Source: Bellilinea sp040754815
GTDB lineage: Bacteria; Chloroflexota; Anaerolineae; Anaerolineales; Anaerolineaceae
Assembly: GCA_040754815.1 (NCBI GenBank)
Contig: JBFMBX010000007.1
Span: forward strand, 134,896-198,895
Length of the DNA: 64,000 nucleotides
Reading direction: 5' to 3'
Positions 17,542 through 25,756 of the stretch are shown here, piece after piece. Numbering within the stretch: the first letter of the stretch is position 1; each line of letters starts with the position of its first letter. The notes below the pieces were generated by a model. It was not told the origin of the DNA and did no database searches. It saw only the letters and a list, made by a program, of their open reading frames with translations. A program made the position numbers and the translations under genes.

Positions 17542-18471
17542 TTATGCCACACGGCCATCCGCCAGCAAACGAATCTGCTGCGGATAACCGGACAGATACA
17601 ACTGGTAAAAACGATCCAGGGCTGCCGCCTGACCGGGCGGCGGTTCGCCGAGCACGGCGGCGAGTTTATCGGTGCGCAGCCGCAAATCGGGTGAACGCCT
17701 CGCCACCAGCCCGCTTTCCGCCACCGAAACCGGCTCGATCAACCGTTCATCCAGCCCGAAACGGCGGGCAATGCTGAGGCCAAATTCATATTTTGACTGA
17801 CACTCGCTGCTGACCACATGGTACAACCCCGCCGCGCCTTTTTCCACCAGCCGCAGCAGCAGGTCGGCCAGCTGAGTGGCTTCCAGCGGGCAGAAATACA
17901 CATCGGTAAAGCCCTTTACCGGCCTGCCTTCCTTAAGGTTATAGTAAAAAAATTCACCCAGACTGCGCTGACCGGACAGACTCCAGCCGTAAAAGTTCAC
18001 CCGCGCCACCAGCGCCTGCGGGCAGGCTTCCAGCACGCGCTGTTCGGCTAGCCACTTACTGCGCGCATACACGCTGAGGGGGTTGGGTGTGTCCTCTTCC
18101 GAGTAATTGCCGCGCTGGCCGTCAAAGACGGCATCGGTGGAAAGATGCACCAGCCGGAAGCCATGCCGCGCCGCCGCGCGTGCCAGTGCCGCCGGTAATT
18201 CGCTGTTGACCTGAAAAGCCCGTTCCGGATTGCGTTCGCATTCATCCACATTGGCCATTGCGGCACAGTGCAGCACCGCCTGCGGGCGGGTTTCTTCTAG
18301 CACCTGCTCCAGTTTGCCTGGATTGCTTAAATCCGCGGTCAACTGCTGAAAGGGAGGGTTGCGCAGCGGGTTGCGGTGAACCACACCAACCACCTGATGA
18401 TCGGCGTGGTAACGCAATGCAAAGTTCAAGCCCAGCAAGCCACTGGCACCCGTAACCAGAATGCGCATCAT
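17542..18471 (-). CDS. RmlD-like sugar-nucleotide reductase
   Basis: An extended SDR of 309 residues related to dTDP-4-dehydrorhamnose reductase. The motif TGASGLLG is at about 8-15, CAAMANVDECE near 71 matches the RmlD pattern, and the catalytic YARSK is at about 133-137 with STDAVFDG before it. The ATG overlaps the stop of pseB by four bases (ATGA), so the reductase is coupled to a 4,6-dehydratase and probably reduces the 4-keto sugar that enzyme makes, or a related intermediate. That pairing resembles UDP-L-FucNAc-type pathways as well as nonulosonate loci. Confidence 0.83.
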   Translation of the reverse strand: MMRILVTGASGLLGLNFALRYHADHQVVGVVHRNPLRNPPFQQLTADLSNPGKLEQVLEETRPQAVLHCAAMANVDECERNPERAFQVNSELPAALARAAARHGFRLVHLSTDAVFDGQRGNYSEEDTPNPLSVYARSKWLAEQRVLEACPQALVARVNFYGWSLSGQRSLGEFFYYNLKEGRPVKGFTDVYFCPLEATQLADLLLRLVEKGAAGLYHVVSSECQSKYEFGLSIARRFGLDERLIEPVSVAESGLVARRSPDLRLRTDKLAAVLGEPPPGQAAALDRFYQLYLSGYPQQIRLLADGRVA

Positions 18472-19475
18472 TCCAGCGTTCCCTGTTTGTAAGCCTCTTC
18501 GATTGGGCGGATAATCTCGCGGATTTTTTCAATCGTCAGCCAGTCGGTGTTGGTGTTGCTGGCGTAGCGGAAACCATCCGGCAGGGGTTTACCGCGTTTT
18601 TCCCATTCTCGTCCAAACCACAGCGATTCGGCCGGCTGCACCACATACATATCTTCCAGTTCCACCGTCGTACGCGCTTCGTCCTCCGAAATCAGCACCT
18701 CGTGCAGTTTTTCACCGGGGCGGATGCCGATGGTTTCAATCTCGGCGCGCGGAGCGATGGCCTTGGCCAGATCCACCACCTTCATGCTGGGGATTTTCGG
18801 CACAAACACCTCGCCACCCAGCATCTGCTCGGTACAGCGCAACACAAAACGCACCCCCTGTTCCAGCGAGATCCAAAAGCGGGTCATGCGTTTATCGGTG
18901 ATGGTGATCACACCGTTTTCACGCTGTTTCAGGAAAACCGGCACCACACTGCCGCGGCTGCCCACCACATTGCCGTAACGCACGCACGAAAAGCGGGTGG
19001 CCATGCCGCCGGCATAACTGTTCGATTGAATGAACAGTTTTTCGGCGGCCAGTTTGGTAGCACCATAGAGGTTAATGGGATTGACCGCTTTATCGGTGCT
19101 GAGAGCAATCACGCGGTTAACCCCGGCATCCAGAGCCGCATCAATCACATTACTGCTGCCCAGAATGTTGGTCTTGATGGCTTCCATCGGGTTATATTCA
19201 CAGGCCGGCACCTGTTTAAGCGCCGCGGCATGAACCACCACATCCACACCGTTGAAAGCACGGCGCAGGCGGTCTTTGTCTCGCACATCACCGATGAAGT
19301 AACGCAGCCGTTTATCATCATATCCGGCCTGGCGCATTTCATGCTGTTTCAACTCATCGCGGCTGAAGACAATCACCTTCAGCGGGCGGTATTCATCCAG
19401 CAAAATACGAATGAACTTCCTGCCAAACGAACCGGTACCGCCGGTCACCAGAACAACCTTATCGCTCCAATCCAT
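18468..19475 (-). CDS. pseB: UDP-GlcNAc 4,6-dehydratase (inverting), PseB-like
   Basis: A 335-residue dehydratase of the FlaA1/PseB/CapE group. LVTGGTGSFGRKF (about 9-21) binds NADP; VFSRDELKQHEM, ALSTDKAVNPINLYGATK and RYGNVVGSRGSV are near-identical to the Helicobacter FlaA1 signature. The STDK Thr-Asp-Lys and the YxxxK at about 138-142 are the catalytic residues. The enzyme removes water from UDP-GlcNAc and inverts C5, giving the 4-keto-6-deoxy-L-arabino sugar. This is the first step of pseudaminic acid synthesis but also of UDP-L-FucNAc synthesis. No PseC aminotransferase lies beside it in the window, so the end product is open. Confidence 0.92.
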   Translation of the reverse strand: MDWSDKVVLVTGGTGSFGRKFIRILLDEYRPLKVIVFSRDELKQHEMRQAGYDDKRLRYFIGDVRDKDRLRRAFNGVDVVVHAAALKQVPACEYNPMEAIKTNILGSSNVIDAALDAGVNRVIALSTDKAVNPINLYGATKLAAEKLFIQSNSYAGGMATRFSCVRYGNVVGSRGSVVPVFLKQRENGVITITDKRMTRFWISLEQGVRFVLRCTEQMLGGEVFVPKIPSMKVVDLAKAIAPRAEIETIGIRPGEKLHEVLISEDEARTTVELEDMYVVQPAESLWFGREWEKRGKPLPDGFRYASNTNTDWLTIEKIREIIRPIEEAYKQGTLE

Positions 19476-19509
19476 TCAGGCTTCCTCCAATTCCGCCCAA
19501 AAAAGCGGG

Positions 19510-20382
19510 TTATGATCCTTTCGGTTTGTGAATCACGATCAGGGGATACTGCCCCTTTTCGCCAAAAAAATGCGGAAAGCGTTCTTCCAGCGCATATAAC
19601 AAACGCAGCCAAAGCCGCCCGGCCAGAACCCGGTGAATGACGGCGCGCAGAAAGCGCACGCTGACACTACGCCACACCCAGATTTGCGGCTGCAAGGCAG
19701 CCAATTCCCGCCGCAGCCAGCCGGCATCCAGTTTTTCCACAAAAGTCCCGGTAGCCGTCGCCTTGGCGGGGGCGGCGGCTTCAGCGCCATTCACCACCCC
19801 GGCTTTTTCCCTGCCGCGCAGGCGGGCAACCCACCTCCCCAGCCGCTCCATCAGGCTCACCAGCCAGTTCAGCCGCCGCATGAGCGGCGAATCCGTCCAG
19901 CCGTTGACCACCGCCAGAGTGCGACCGGGATTTAACACGCGGTAAAGTTCAAAATAGGCTTTTTTCTGCTCGCCAAGCAGCAGGTGGTGCAATGTGTGCA
20001 GAGAAACAACGCCGTCAAAAATATCCTTACGGAAGGGCAGGTTGGCCACATCCGCAACCACATACAAACCGTGGTCACCCAATCGTTTGCGGGCTTCTTG
20101 CAGGGCAAGGATGGAAATATCGGCGCAAACGCGGTAGCGGTAACCCTGAGAATAAGTGAGATATTCGGCGTATTGCACCGGCCCGGAACCGGCATCCAGC
20201 AGAAATTTGCCCTGCGGTGCAAGATGGCGGTTGATTCGCAGGTGGCAGCGGTGAATGTACTCTCGGGAAACCGGACGCAGGTCTTCATACCGCGCGTTTT
20301 GATACAGACCGCCGCCGACGGTTTGCCAGCCGACCTGATCGTAAAACTCACGCACTTTTTGTTTGATCTGCGTCTCGCTCAT
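19510..20382 (-). CDS. Class I SAM-dependent methyltransferase
   Basis: A 290-residue methyltransferase. LLDAGSGPVQYAEYL near residue 45 is motif I of the Rossmann fold, CADISILAL the acidic motif II, and VVSLHTLHHL near 107 the post-II region of the Methyltransf_11 type. The frame opens at a GTG at 20397, but AGGTGAG lies just before the ATG at 20382, which is preferred. A basic Ala/Thr-rich insertion (about 180-205) separates the core from a C-terminal segment of unknown role. It may O-methylate the glycan or a precursor; terminal methylation can stop chain growth in ABC-exported polysaccharides, but that is inference. Confidence 0.82.
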   Translation of the reverse strand: MSETQIKQKVREFYDQVGWQTVGGGLYQNARYEDLRPVSREYIHRCHLRINRHLAPQGKFLLDAGSGPVQYAEYLTYSQGYRYRVCADISILALQEARKRLGDHGLYVVADVANLPFRKDIFDGVVSLHTLHHLLLGEQKKAYFELYRVLNPGRTLAVVNGWTDSPLMRRLNWLVSLMERLGRWVARLRGREKAGVVNGAEAAAPAKATATGTFVEKLDAGWLRRELAALQPQIWVWRSVSVRFLRAVIHRVLAGRLWLRLLYALEERFPHFFGEKGQYPLIVIHKPKGS

Positions 20383-20397
20383 CGACTCACCTGACAC

Positions 20398-22020
20398 TCA
20401 GGATTGCCCGCCGTTGTTTTTGATGTAATCCCAGTTGACCGGCTCTCCCGCCAGAAAACGGAATGAGCGCCGGTAACCTTCACTTTCCTCGCCGGTCAGA
20501 GCAGCTTTGAGGTCGGTATTTTTGTAATCTTCCCACAGGCGAACCAGATGCCACGGGAAGGGCTGGGGATAATCGAAGAAGAAGCGGTACGCGTACTGCC
20601 ATGCCTGATTGACCTGCTCGCGGCTGAGGCGGTATTCGGTCGGGTTTTCCAGAATGTGCCCCAGCAGTTTGAAATAGGTCACCCACGAATCGGGGTCGTA
20701 GGTAAAGCCGCGGTCGCGGTAATGCGTCTGCCCGGCAACCACCACCGGCAGGCCCATCATGGCCATTTCCAGTCCCACGGTGGTGGTATACACCAGCCCC
20801 ACATCGGCCACTTCGATCAAATCGTAGGTGTTGATCTCATCGCTGGCGCGAATCAGGCGGATATTTTCCGGCAGGCGCGGCAAAATCTGCTGGACGACAT
20901 CGGCCATGGACTGTCCGTGGGTCAGCACTTCGCCGGGGTGAACGCGGATGACCAGTTGCACATCGGGGCGGCCGATGAAATACTGCACTGTGCGGCTGAT
21001 CCATTCGGCCATGGATTTGGAAAAGACCTGACGCCCCAGCGTCAGGCTGTCGCCCAGCACATTGGTGGCAAGCAGCACCACCGGGCGCTGATCCAGCCCC
21101 AGTTTGCGGCGCGCCTGCTCACCGCCTTCGGCGGGCTTACCCTGCCACAGACGGGCAAAGTTTTCCCACATGGAAGCGCGCTGACGCGCCATCATCAGAC
21201 TGCGCATACGTTCCAGTTGATCCTCTCGCAGGGGCTGGTCTTTGCTGGCTTCCCACAATTTTGCGGTGTCCTGCCGCATCACTTCACTGTTATAAGCCAG
21301 CCAGATGCGCTGGCGCTGGTCGCTGAATTCGTAGGTGACTACCGGCAATTTCAGGTGCCGCGCCACGCGATAAACCACACCCAGTTCCTGAATCGTGCCG
21401 TTGGGAACGATGACCACATCCGGCCGGTTCTGGCGCAGGTAGGCCAGCACGGCCTGGGCAATTTCCCGGTTGCGGCTGAATCGCAGTTTGTAAATTTCCG
21501 ATCCCGGGTCAAATTCTTCTACCTGCAGGGTGTACTGCGTATCGTATGTGCTGACTTCCTGCACGGCGGCGGTCAAATCGGCGGGCAAGGGCATGTAGGG
21601 AGCGCGCACCGAGATGAACGAGACCGAGTCCATCACCGGGCGGGCTTCTTCCAGCACCTTGCGGGCATAAGCATTTTGCCGGCGCAAATCAAAGCGGTTG
21701 ATCTCGTTCTGCCAGTCGGCATAGGGCAGGTAACCCAGCGTGACCCTGTGCCCCTGCGCGGCCAGCGCCATACCCACCAGGGCAGCGTGTTCGATCCAGT
21801 AGTGCAGGGTGGCAAAGATAAAAATCTTTTTGCCGGTCGGCGCACTCTGGCGCAGTTCGGCTGCCTGGCGGGTGATTTCCGGCAGGTTGGCCTGCAAATT
21901 ACGCAGGGAAAAACGCGTGCGCAGCGGTTTTCCGCGCTGGCGCACCAGATAGTACAGTTCCGCCGTGAAGGGGATATTTCCCAAAATACGTTTGATGGTG
22001 TCTTTTCCAGAAGGTGTCAT
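20398..22020 (-). CDS. Capsule-type GT-B protein
   Basis: A soluble 540-residue protein. The N-terminal domain opens with KIFIFATLHYWIEHAALVGM after a basic leader. The C-terminal domain contains LVIRVHPGEVLTHGQSM and a YDLIEVADVGLVYTTTVGLEMAM block, the HP-x-E plus Ser/Thr loop pattern of capsule synthesis (KpsS-like) and polysialyltransferase-like proteins. It is the third protein of this general type in the operon. It lies three bases after the Wzt gene stop, so it may act directly on the chain that the exporter recognises. A CMP-sugar donor is possible given the neighbours; this is inference. Confidence 0.68.
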   Translation of the reverse strand: MTPSGKDTIKRILGNIPFTAELYYLVRQRGKPLRTRFSLRNLQANLPEITRQAAELRQSAPTGKKIFIFATLHYWIEHAALVGMALAAQGHRVTLGYLPYADWQNEINRFDLRRQNAYARKVLEEARPVMDSVSFISVRAPYMPLPADLTAAVQEVSTYDTQYTLQVEEFDPGSEIYKLRFSRNREIAQAVLAYLRQNRPDVVIVPNGTIQELGVVYRVARHLKLPVVTYEFSDQRQRIWLAYNSEVMRQDTAKLWEASKDQPLREDQLERMRSLMMARQRASMWENFARLWQGKPAEGGEQARRKLGLDQRPVVLLATNVLGDSLTLGRQVFSKSMAEWISRTVQYFIGRPDVQLVIRVHPGEVLTHGQSMADVVQQILPRLPENIRLIRASDEINTYDLIEVADVGLVYTTTVGLEMAMMGLPVVVAGQTHYRDRGFTYDPDSWVTYFKLLGHILENPTEYRLSREQVNQAWQYAYRFFFDYPQPFPWHLVRLWEDYKNTDLKAALTGEESEGYRRSFRFLAGEPVNWDYIKNNGGQS

Positions 22021-22023
22021 AAG

Positions 22024-23274
22024 TCAAACTGCCTCAATTTTCCATTCCAAACGCGGGCGCACCGCGCCCAGACGAGTTTCCGGCCATTGCGTTCCGGGTG
22101 CACCGGTGGCATCCACTGTAAAGGTGAGTGCCTGTTCATCCTGAAAATAGCGGCGCACGCGGTACGAACTGGCGTTGATACCAATGACAAAGCGGCCTTC
22201 ATTGAGCAAATCCGCCGGCAGGGTGCAGCGGCTCAGGTAATGACCGGCAGGACGGACGGCCATTTGTTCGAATAACTGCGGGTCATCTGTATCGAACGAG
22301 GTGAAAATGGTCTCGCCGCGCATGCTCATCAGGTAGATGCCCACCCGTAAACCGGTGATCGGCGCGTCCAGACAATATTCCACCTCAACGGTATTGGCTT
22401 CTGCCGAACGGATGGAATTGACCACCTCACCGCGCGGGTTGCGGATGCGCACGGCCACGGGGCGGAAGGGCAAAGCGCCGGCCGGCACTTCATCGGCTTC
22501 CCAAATGCGTTCACCTTCGCGGGAAAATCCGCGTGAGAGGTAGTAATCTACCGCCTGCGGGGTGGGAGCGCGCAGCGCCAGCCGCCCTTTTTCAATTACC
22601 AGCGTTTCTTCCGTCAGGCGCAAAATGGCCGACATGTTGTGGCTGACGAACAGTACCGTGCGACCCTCGCGGGCCACATCGCCCATTTTACCCAGACACT
22701 TGCGCTGGAACTCGGCATCACCAACCGCCAGCACCTCATCCACCACCAGAATTTCCGGTTCCAGATGAGCAGCCACGGCAAAGGCCAGGCGCAGGTACAT
22801 GCCGCTGGAATACCGTTTGACCGGCGTATCAATGAACTGCTCCACCTCGGCAAAGGCAACGATTTCATCGAACTTGCGCTCAATCTCGCTGCGGCGCATG
22901 CCCAGAATGGCGCCGTTGAGAAAAATGTTCTCGCGGCCGGTCAATTCGGGGTGAAAACCGGTGCCGACTTCCAGCAGCGAGCCGACCCGCCCGTGAATTT
23001 CGGCTTCGCCTTCGGTTGGCTCGGTGACACGTGAGAGCAATTTGAGCAGCGTGCTTTTACCGGCGCCGTTCCGCCCGATCACTCCCAGCACCTGCCCCTG
23101 CCTGACTTCAAACGAGACGTCCCGCAATGCCCAAATCGTTTCGTGAGTTTTCCTTTCCTCCCGTTTGAGCAGGCCCGCCAGCGATTCGCGCAGGGTGCGG
23201 TAACGCTGCTCATAGAGTGCGCCGAGTCGGTATTGTTTTCCCAGATGATTGGCTCGAATGGCAATGTCGCTCAT
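22024..23274 (-). CDS. wzt: ABC polysaccharide exporter ATPase (Wzt)
   Basis: A 416-residue ATP-binding protein. Walker A GRNGAGKST is near residue 65, the signature region YSSGMYLRLAFAVA near 155, and Walker B ILVVDEVLAVGD near 175. The domain from about 275 to the end is a beta-sandwich of the Wzt C-terminal type (VEVEYCLDAP, ASSYRVRRYF), which in Wzt reads the cap of the finished polysaccharide. The ATG overlaps the Wzm stop (ATGA). Together they export the completed lipid-linked chain across the cytoplasmic membrane. The presence of the C-terminal domain suggests a terminally modified chain, and a methyltransferase lies two genes downstream. Confidence 0.93.
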   Translation of the reverse strand: MSDIAIRANHLGKQYRLGALYEQRYRTLRESLAGLLKREERKTHETIWALRDVSFEVRQGQVLGVIGRNGAGKSTLLKLLSRVTEPTEGEAEIHGRVGSLLEVGTGFHPELTGRENIFLNGAILGMRRSEIERKFDEIVAFAEVEQFIDTPVKRYSSGMYLRLAFAVAAHLEPEILVVDEVLAVGDAEFQRKCLGKMGDVAREGRTVLFVSHNMSAILRLTEETLVIEKGRLALRAPTPQAVDYYLSRGFSREGERIWEADEVPAGALPFRPVAVRIRNPRGEVVNSIRSAEANTVEVEYCLDAPITGLRVGIYLMSMRGETIFTSFDTDDPQLFEQMAVRPAGHYLSRCTLPADLLNEGRFVIGINASSYRVRRYFQDEQALTFTVDATGAPGTQWPETRLGAVRPRLEWKIEAV

Positions 23275-24128
23275 ATCATATCCGCAAAGATGCGCTCCAT
23301 GCGCCGGAAGTAAAACAGGCCCGAAACGAACAGAACCAGCACCACCGCCGCCGAAACGAGCAGGGAAAGATCGGGCGGGTTGGTGCCGAACAAAGCCCAG
23401 CGAAAGCCCTGAATGACGCCGACCATGGGGTTAAGCGCATAAACTGCCTGCCAGAAGGGGGAAACCGTAATCACTTCGGTGGAATAAACCACTGGTGAAG
23501 CGTACATCCACGCCGTCAACAGGAAGGGCACCATGTGCTGCACATCGCGGTACTGGACATTGAGCGCAGAAAGCCACAACCCGACCGCCAGCGCGGCCAG
23601 CAGGGCCAGCAGCAAAAAGAGCGGCAGCCACAACAGGCGCGCGGTGAACGGCACGCCGAAATAGACCATCATGGCAGCCAGGACGAGGAAGGAAAAGAAG
23701 AAATCCACCAAACCGGCTGCCACTGCCGAAAGTGGGATGATCAGGCGCGGAAAATAGACTTTGGTGAGCAGGTTGGCGTTGGTCACCAGGCTGATGCTGG
23801 CACGCTGCAGCGCGCCCTGAAAGAACTGCCACGGCAGCAGCGCTGCAAAACCAAAGATGGGGTAAAACTCATCGGGAATGCCGCTATCGGGTTTGACGCC
23901 CAAAAAGCGGTTGAAAATGACCGTGAAGATCACCATACTGAGCAGCGGCTGGAAGATGGCCCAGCCAATGCCCAGCACGGCCTGCTTGTACCGGACTTTA
24001 ATATCCCGCCAGGTGAGGAAATAAATCAATTCGCGGTAGAGCCACAGGTCGCGCAGGTTGATGTTGATCCAGCCGCGCGCCGGTCGGATGTAGGTCACGT
24101 TGGTGTTGACTCGTTCTGCCATACGCAT
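23271..24128 (-). CDS. wzm: ABC polysaccharide exporter permease (Wzm)
   Basis: A 285-residue ABC-2 type membrane protein with six predicted membrane segments. The N-terminal part NLRDLWLYRELIYFLTWRDIKVRYKQ is the conserved cytoplasmic helix of Wzm/TagG permeases, followed by LGIGWAIFQPLLSM and a late WMYASPVVY motif. It forms the channel with Wzt for export of undecaprenyl-linked glycan. A GC-rich hairpin separates it from the fucose synthase gene upstream (see 24140-24162). Confidence 0.93.
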   Translation of the reverse strand: MRMAERVNTNVTYIRPARGWININLRDLWLYRELIYFLTWRDIKVRYKQAVLGIGWAIFQPLLSMVIFTVIFNRFLGVKPDSGIPDEFYPIFGFAALLPWQFFQGALQRASISLVTNANLLTKVYFPRLIIPLSAVAAGLVDFFFSFLVLAAMMVYFGVPFTARLLWLPLFLLLALLAALAVGLWLSALNVQYRDVQHMVPFLLTAWMYASPVVYSTEVITVSPFWQAVYALNPMVGVIQGFRWALFGTNPPDLSLLVSAAVVLVLFVSGLFYFRRMERIFADMI

Positions 24129-24139
24129 TGTTCTTTCAA

Positions 24140-24162
24140 CAGGCGGGGCATTCGCCCGCCTG
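24140..24162 (-). other. Intra-operon hairpin
   Basis: Eight-base perfect arms (24140-24147 and 24155-24162) with a seven-base loop lie in the 42-base gap between the fucose synthase stop and the Wzm start. On the minus strand no U-run follows, so it is not a typical intrinsic terminator. It could stabilise or process the mRNA between the regulator-fucose segment and the export segment. Confidence 0.5.
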
Positions 24163-24170
24163 ACCTTTTC

Positions 24171-25133
24171 TCAGGCCTTCACAAGGCGATGCTGGCGGTA
24201 CCACTCAATCGTTCGGCGCAGACCTTCTTCAAAGTTGGTCGTAGCCCGAAAACCAAAGTACTTCTCGGCACGGCTGATATCCAGCGCGCGGCGCGGCTGG
24301 CCGTTGGGCTTGCTGGTATTCCACACCAGTTCGCCCTTAAAACCGGTCAGGCGGCGGATCAATTCGGCCAGATCGCGTATGCTGATTTCAAAACCGGAGC
24401 CGAGGTTGACCGGTTCCGGGCCGTTGTAACGCTCGGTGGCCAGCAAAATGCCTTCGGCAGCATCTTCCACATAAAGAAATTCGCGCGTCGGGCTGCCGTC
24501 ACCCCACACTTCCACAGTTTTCTGGCCGCTTTCCTGCGCTTCGATGCACTTGCGGATCAGCGCGGGGATGACGTGGGAGGATTCGAGGTCGAAATTATCA
24601 CGCGGGCCGTAGAGGTTGACCGGCAGTAAATAAATGGCGTTAAATCCGTACTGCTGGCGGTAGGCCTGCGCCTGCACAAGCAGCATCTTTTTAGCCAGCC
24701 CATAAGGGGCGTTGGTTTCTTCGGGGTAGCCGTTCCACAGGTCATCTTCCCGGAAGGGCACGGGAGTATATTTGGGATATGCGCACACGGTGCCAATGGC
24801 CACAAACTTTTCCACCCCGCGCTTCCAGGCCTGATGCATCAACTGGACGCCCATCATCAGGTTATCGTAAAAGAACTCGGCCGGGTGCAGGCGGTTGGCG
24901 CCGATGCCGCCCACATGTGCGGCAAGGTGAATGATTACATCCGGGCGGGAATCATCCAGCAGGCGTTCAACATCCTGCGGTTGAACGAGGTCGTATTCGG
25001 GATAACGGGGGATGAAAATCTCTCGCGCCCCGCGCTGGCGCAATTTTTCGGTCACAAACGAGCCGAGAAAACCGGCTCCGCCGGTGACGCAAACGCGCCG
25101 GGATTGCCAGAAGTTTTCAGGGGTAGAATTCAC
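24171..25133 (-). CDS. fcl: GDP-L-fucose synthase
   Basis: An NADP-dependent epimerase/reductase of 320 residues. VTGGAGFLGSFV is at about 16-27, HLAAHVGGIGANR near 70 is the Fcl signature, and the catalytic YGLAKK is at about 143-148; the Ser of the triad is replaced or shifted in AIGTVCAYPK. The enzyme converts GDP-4-keto-6-deoxy-mannose to GDP-L-fucose. The partner dehydratase Gmd is not in the window. The start is GTG at 25133, overlapping the regulator stop in GTGA. Confidence 0.88.
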   Translation of the reverse strand: MNSTPENFWQSRRVCVTGGAGFLGSFVTEKLRQRGAREIFIPRYPEYDLVQPQDVERLLDDSRPDVIIHLAAHVGGIGANRLHPAEFFYDNLMMGVQLMHQAWKRGVEKFVAIGTVCAYPKYTPVPFREDDLWNGYPEETNAPYGLAKKMLLVQAQAYRQQYGFNAIYLLPVNLYGPRDNFDLESSHVIPALIRKCIEAQESGQKTVEVWGDGSPTREFLYVEDAAEGILLATERYNGPEPVNLGSGFEISIRDLAELIRRLTGFKGELVWNTSKPNGQPRRALDISRAEKYFGFRATTNFEEGLRRTIEWYRQHRLVKA

Positions 25134-25615
25134 GCTATCTTATCCTCCTCGTGGCGAATGAGTATTTTCAAGTCCTGAATGACCAGCAGCGGTACGGTGG
25201 GGTCATCCACAATGGCGATCCCCTGCTCCAGACAGGTCAGGCGGCAGACATCGGCCACATCTCCATCGCCGTTCAGGCGGACGGCGGAAAAGCCCATTTT
25301 TCGCACTTCTGCCAATGTTTGAAGCATACGGGAACGTACCAGCCGGTAAAGGTGAAAGGAATTTTGAATGTAATCCAGCGTCAGGCGGGCGCGCAGCGCC
25401 AATCCTTCGGGGGTAATGATATAGCGTAATTTACGGCGCTCGACGCGCCGCACCTTGACATATCCTTTGGCTACCAAACGTTTGAGATGCCAGTTGATCG
25501 TACCAACCGCCACACCCAGCTGCGCCGCTAAAGAAGCCTGAGTGGCATCCGGATCCTGTTCGATTTTTTCGAGGATGACAAGGTCGCGTGTTGATTCGTT
25601 CGAAAGTTCAGCCAT
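25130..25615 (-). CDS. Winged-helix regulator of the glycan operon (MarR-EPS type)
   Basis: A 161-residue regulator. Residues about 10-75 form a winged helix (QASLAAQLGVAVGTINWHLK as recognition region), matching small EPS-associated MarR-like regulators. The C-terminal half (SAVRLNGDGDVADVCRL through LLVIQDL) looks like a small Rossmann-type sensor half and is not a standard MarR dimer arm. It is the first gene after a strong promoter and is coupled to fcl, so it probably controls its own operon, perhaps through the inverted repeat at the promoter. Confidence 0.8.
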   Translation of the reverse strand: MAELSNESTRDLVILEKIEQDPDATQASLAAQLGVAVGTINWHLKRLVAKGYVKVRRVERRKLRYIITPEGLALRARLTLDYIQNSFHLYRLVRSRMLQTLAEVRKMGFSAVRLNGDGDVADVCRLTCLEQGIAIVDDPTVPLLVIQDLKILIRHEEDKIA

Positions 25616-25622
25616 GTTTCAA

Positions 25623-25639
25623 AATTCAGTTGTTGAATT
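25623..25639. promoter_or_regulatory. Inverted repeat, candidate operator
   Basis: Perfect six-base arms (AATTCA and TGAATT) flank a five-base centre. The repeat overlaps the -10 box of the operon promoter and the expected start of transcription. Its position directly before the winged-helix regulator gene makes it a candidate autoregulatory site. Binding is not shown by sequence alone. Confidence 0.55.
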
Positions 25640-25665
25640 ATAAGCCTGCGGGGGATAACGGTCAA
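25637..25665 (-). promoter_or_regulatory. Sigma-70-type promoter of the 25-kb glycan operon
   Basis: On the minus strand TTGACC (25665-25660) and a perfect TATAAT (25642-25637) are separated by 17 bases. Transcription should start near 25630, giving a leader of about 15 bases before the ATG at 25615, with no clear ribosome site. It is the only strong promoter seen for the genes to the left. Confidence 0.8.
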
Positions 25666-25691
25666 GGGCGCACCCTGCTGGCGGAGGCATT

Positions 25692-25726
25692 AAAAACGGC
25701 TGCGGGGCGGTTGCGCAGCCATTTTT
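25692..25726 (-). terminator. Intrinsic terminator, possibly bidirectional
   Basis: Arms GGCTGCG (25698-25704) and CGCAGCC (25714-25720) with a nine-base loop have A5 before and T5 after, so a U-run follows on either strand. It ends the upstream minus-strand block (lipoprotein 25757-26368) just before the promoter of the next operon. Confidence 0.85.
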
Positions 25727-25756
25727 AACCAAACGCTAATCTTTCTTAATCTTGTC

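Noticed and set aside
20548..22275. Long plus-strand frame of 575 codons
   Set aside because: It is antisense to two well-supported genes, has no recognisable domain and is rich in His/Gln as expected of a shadow frame.
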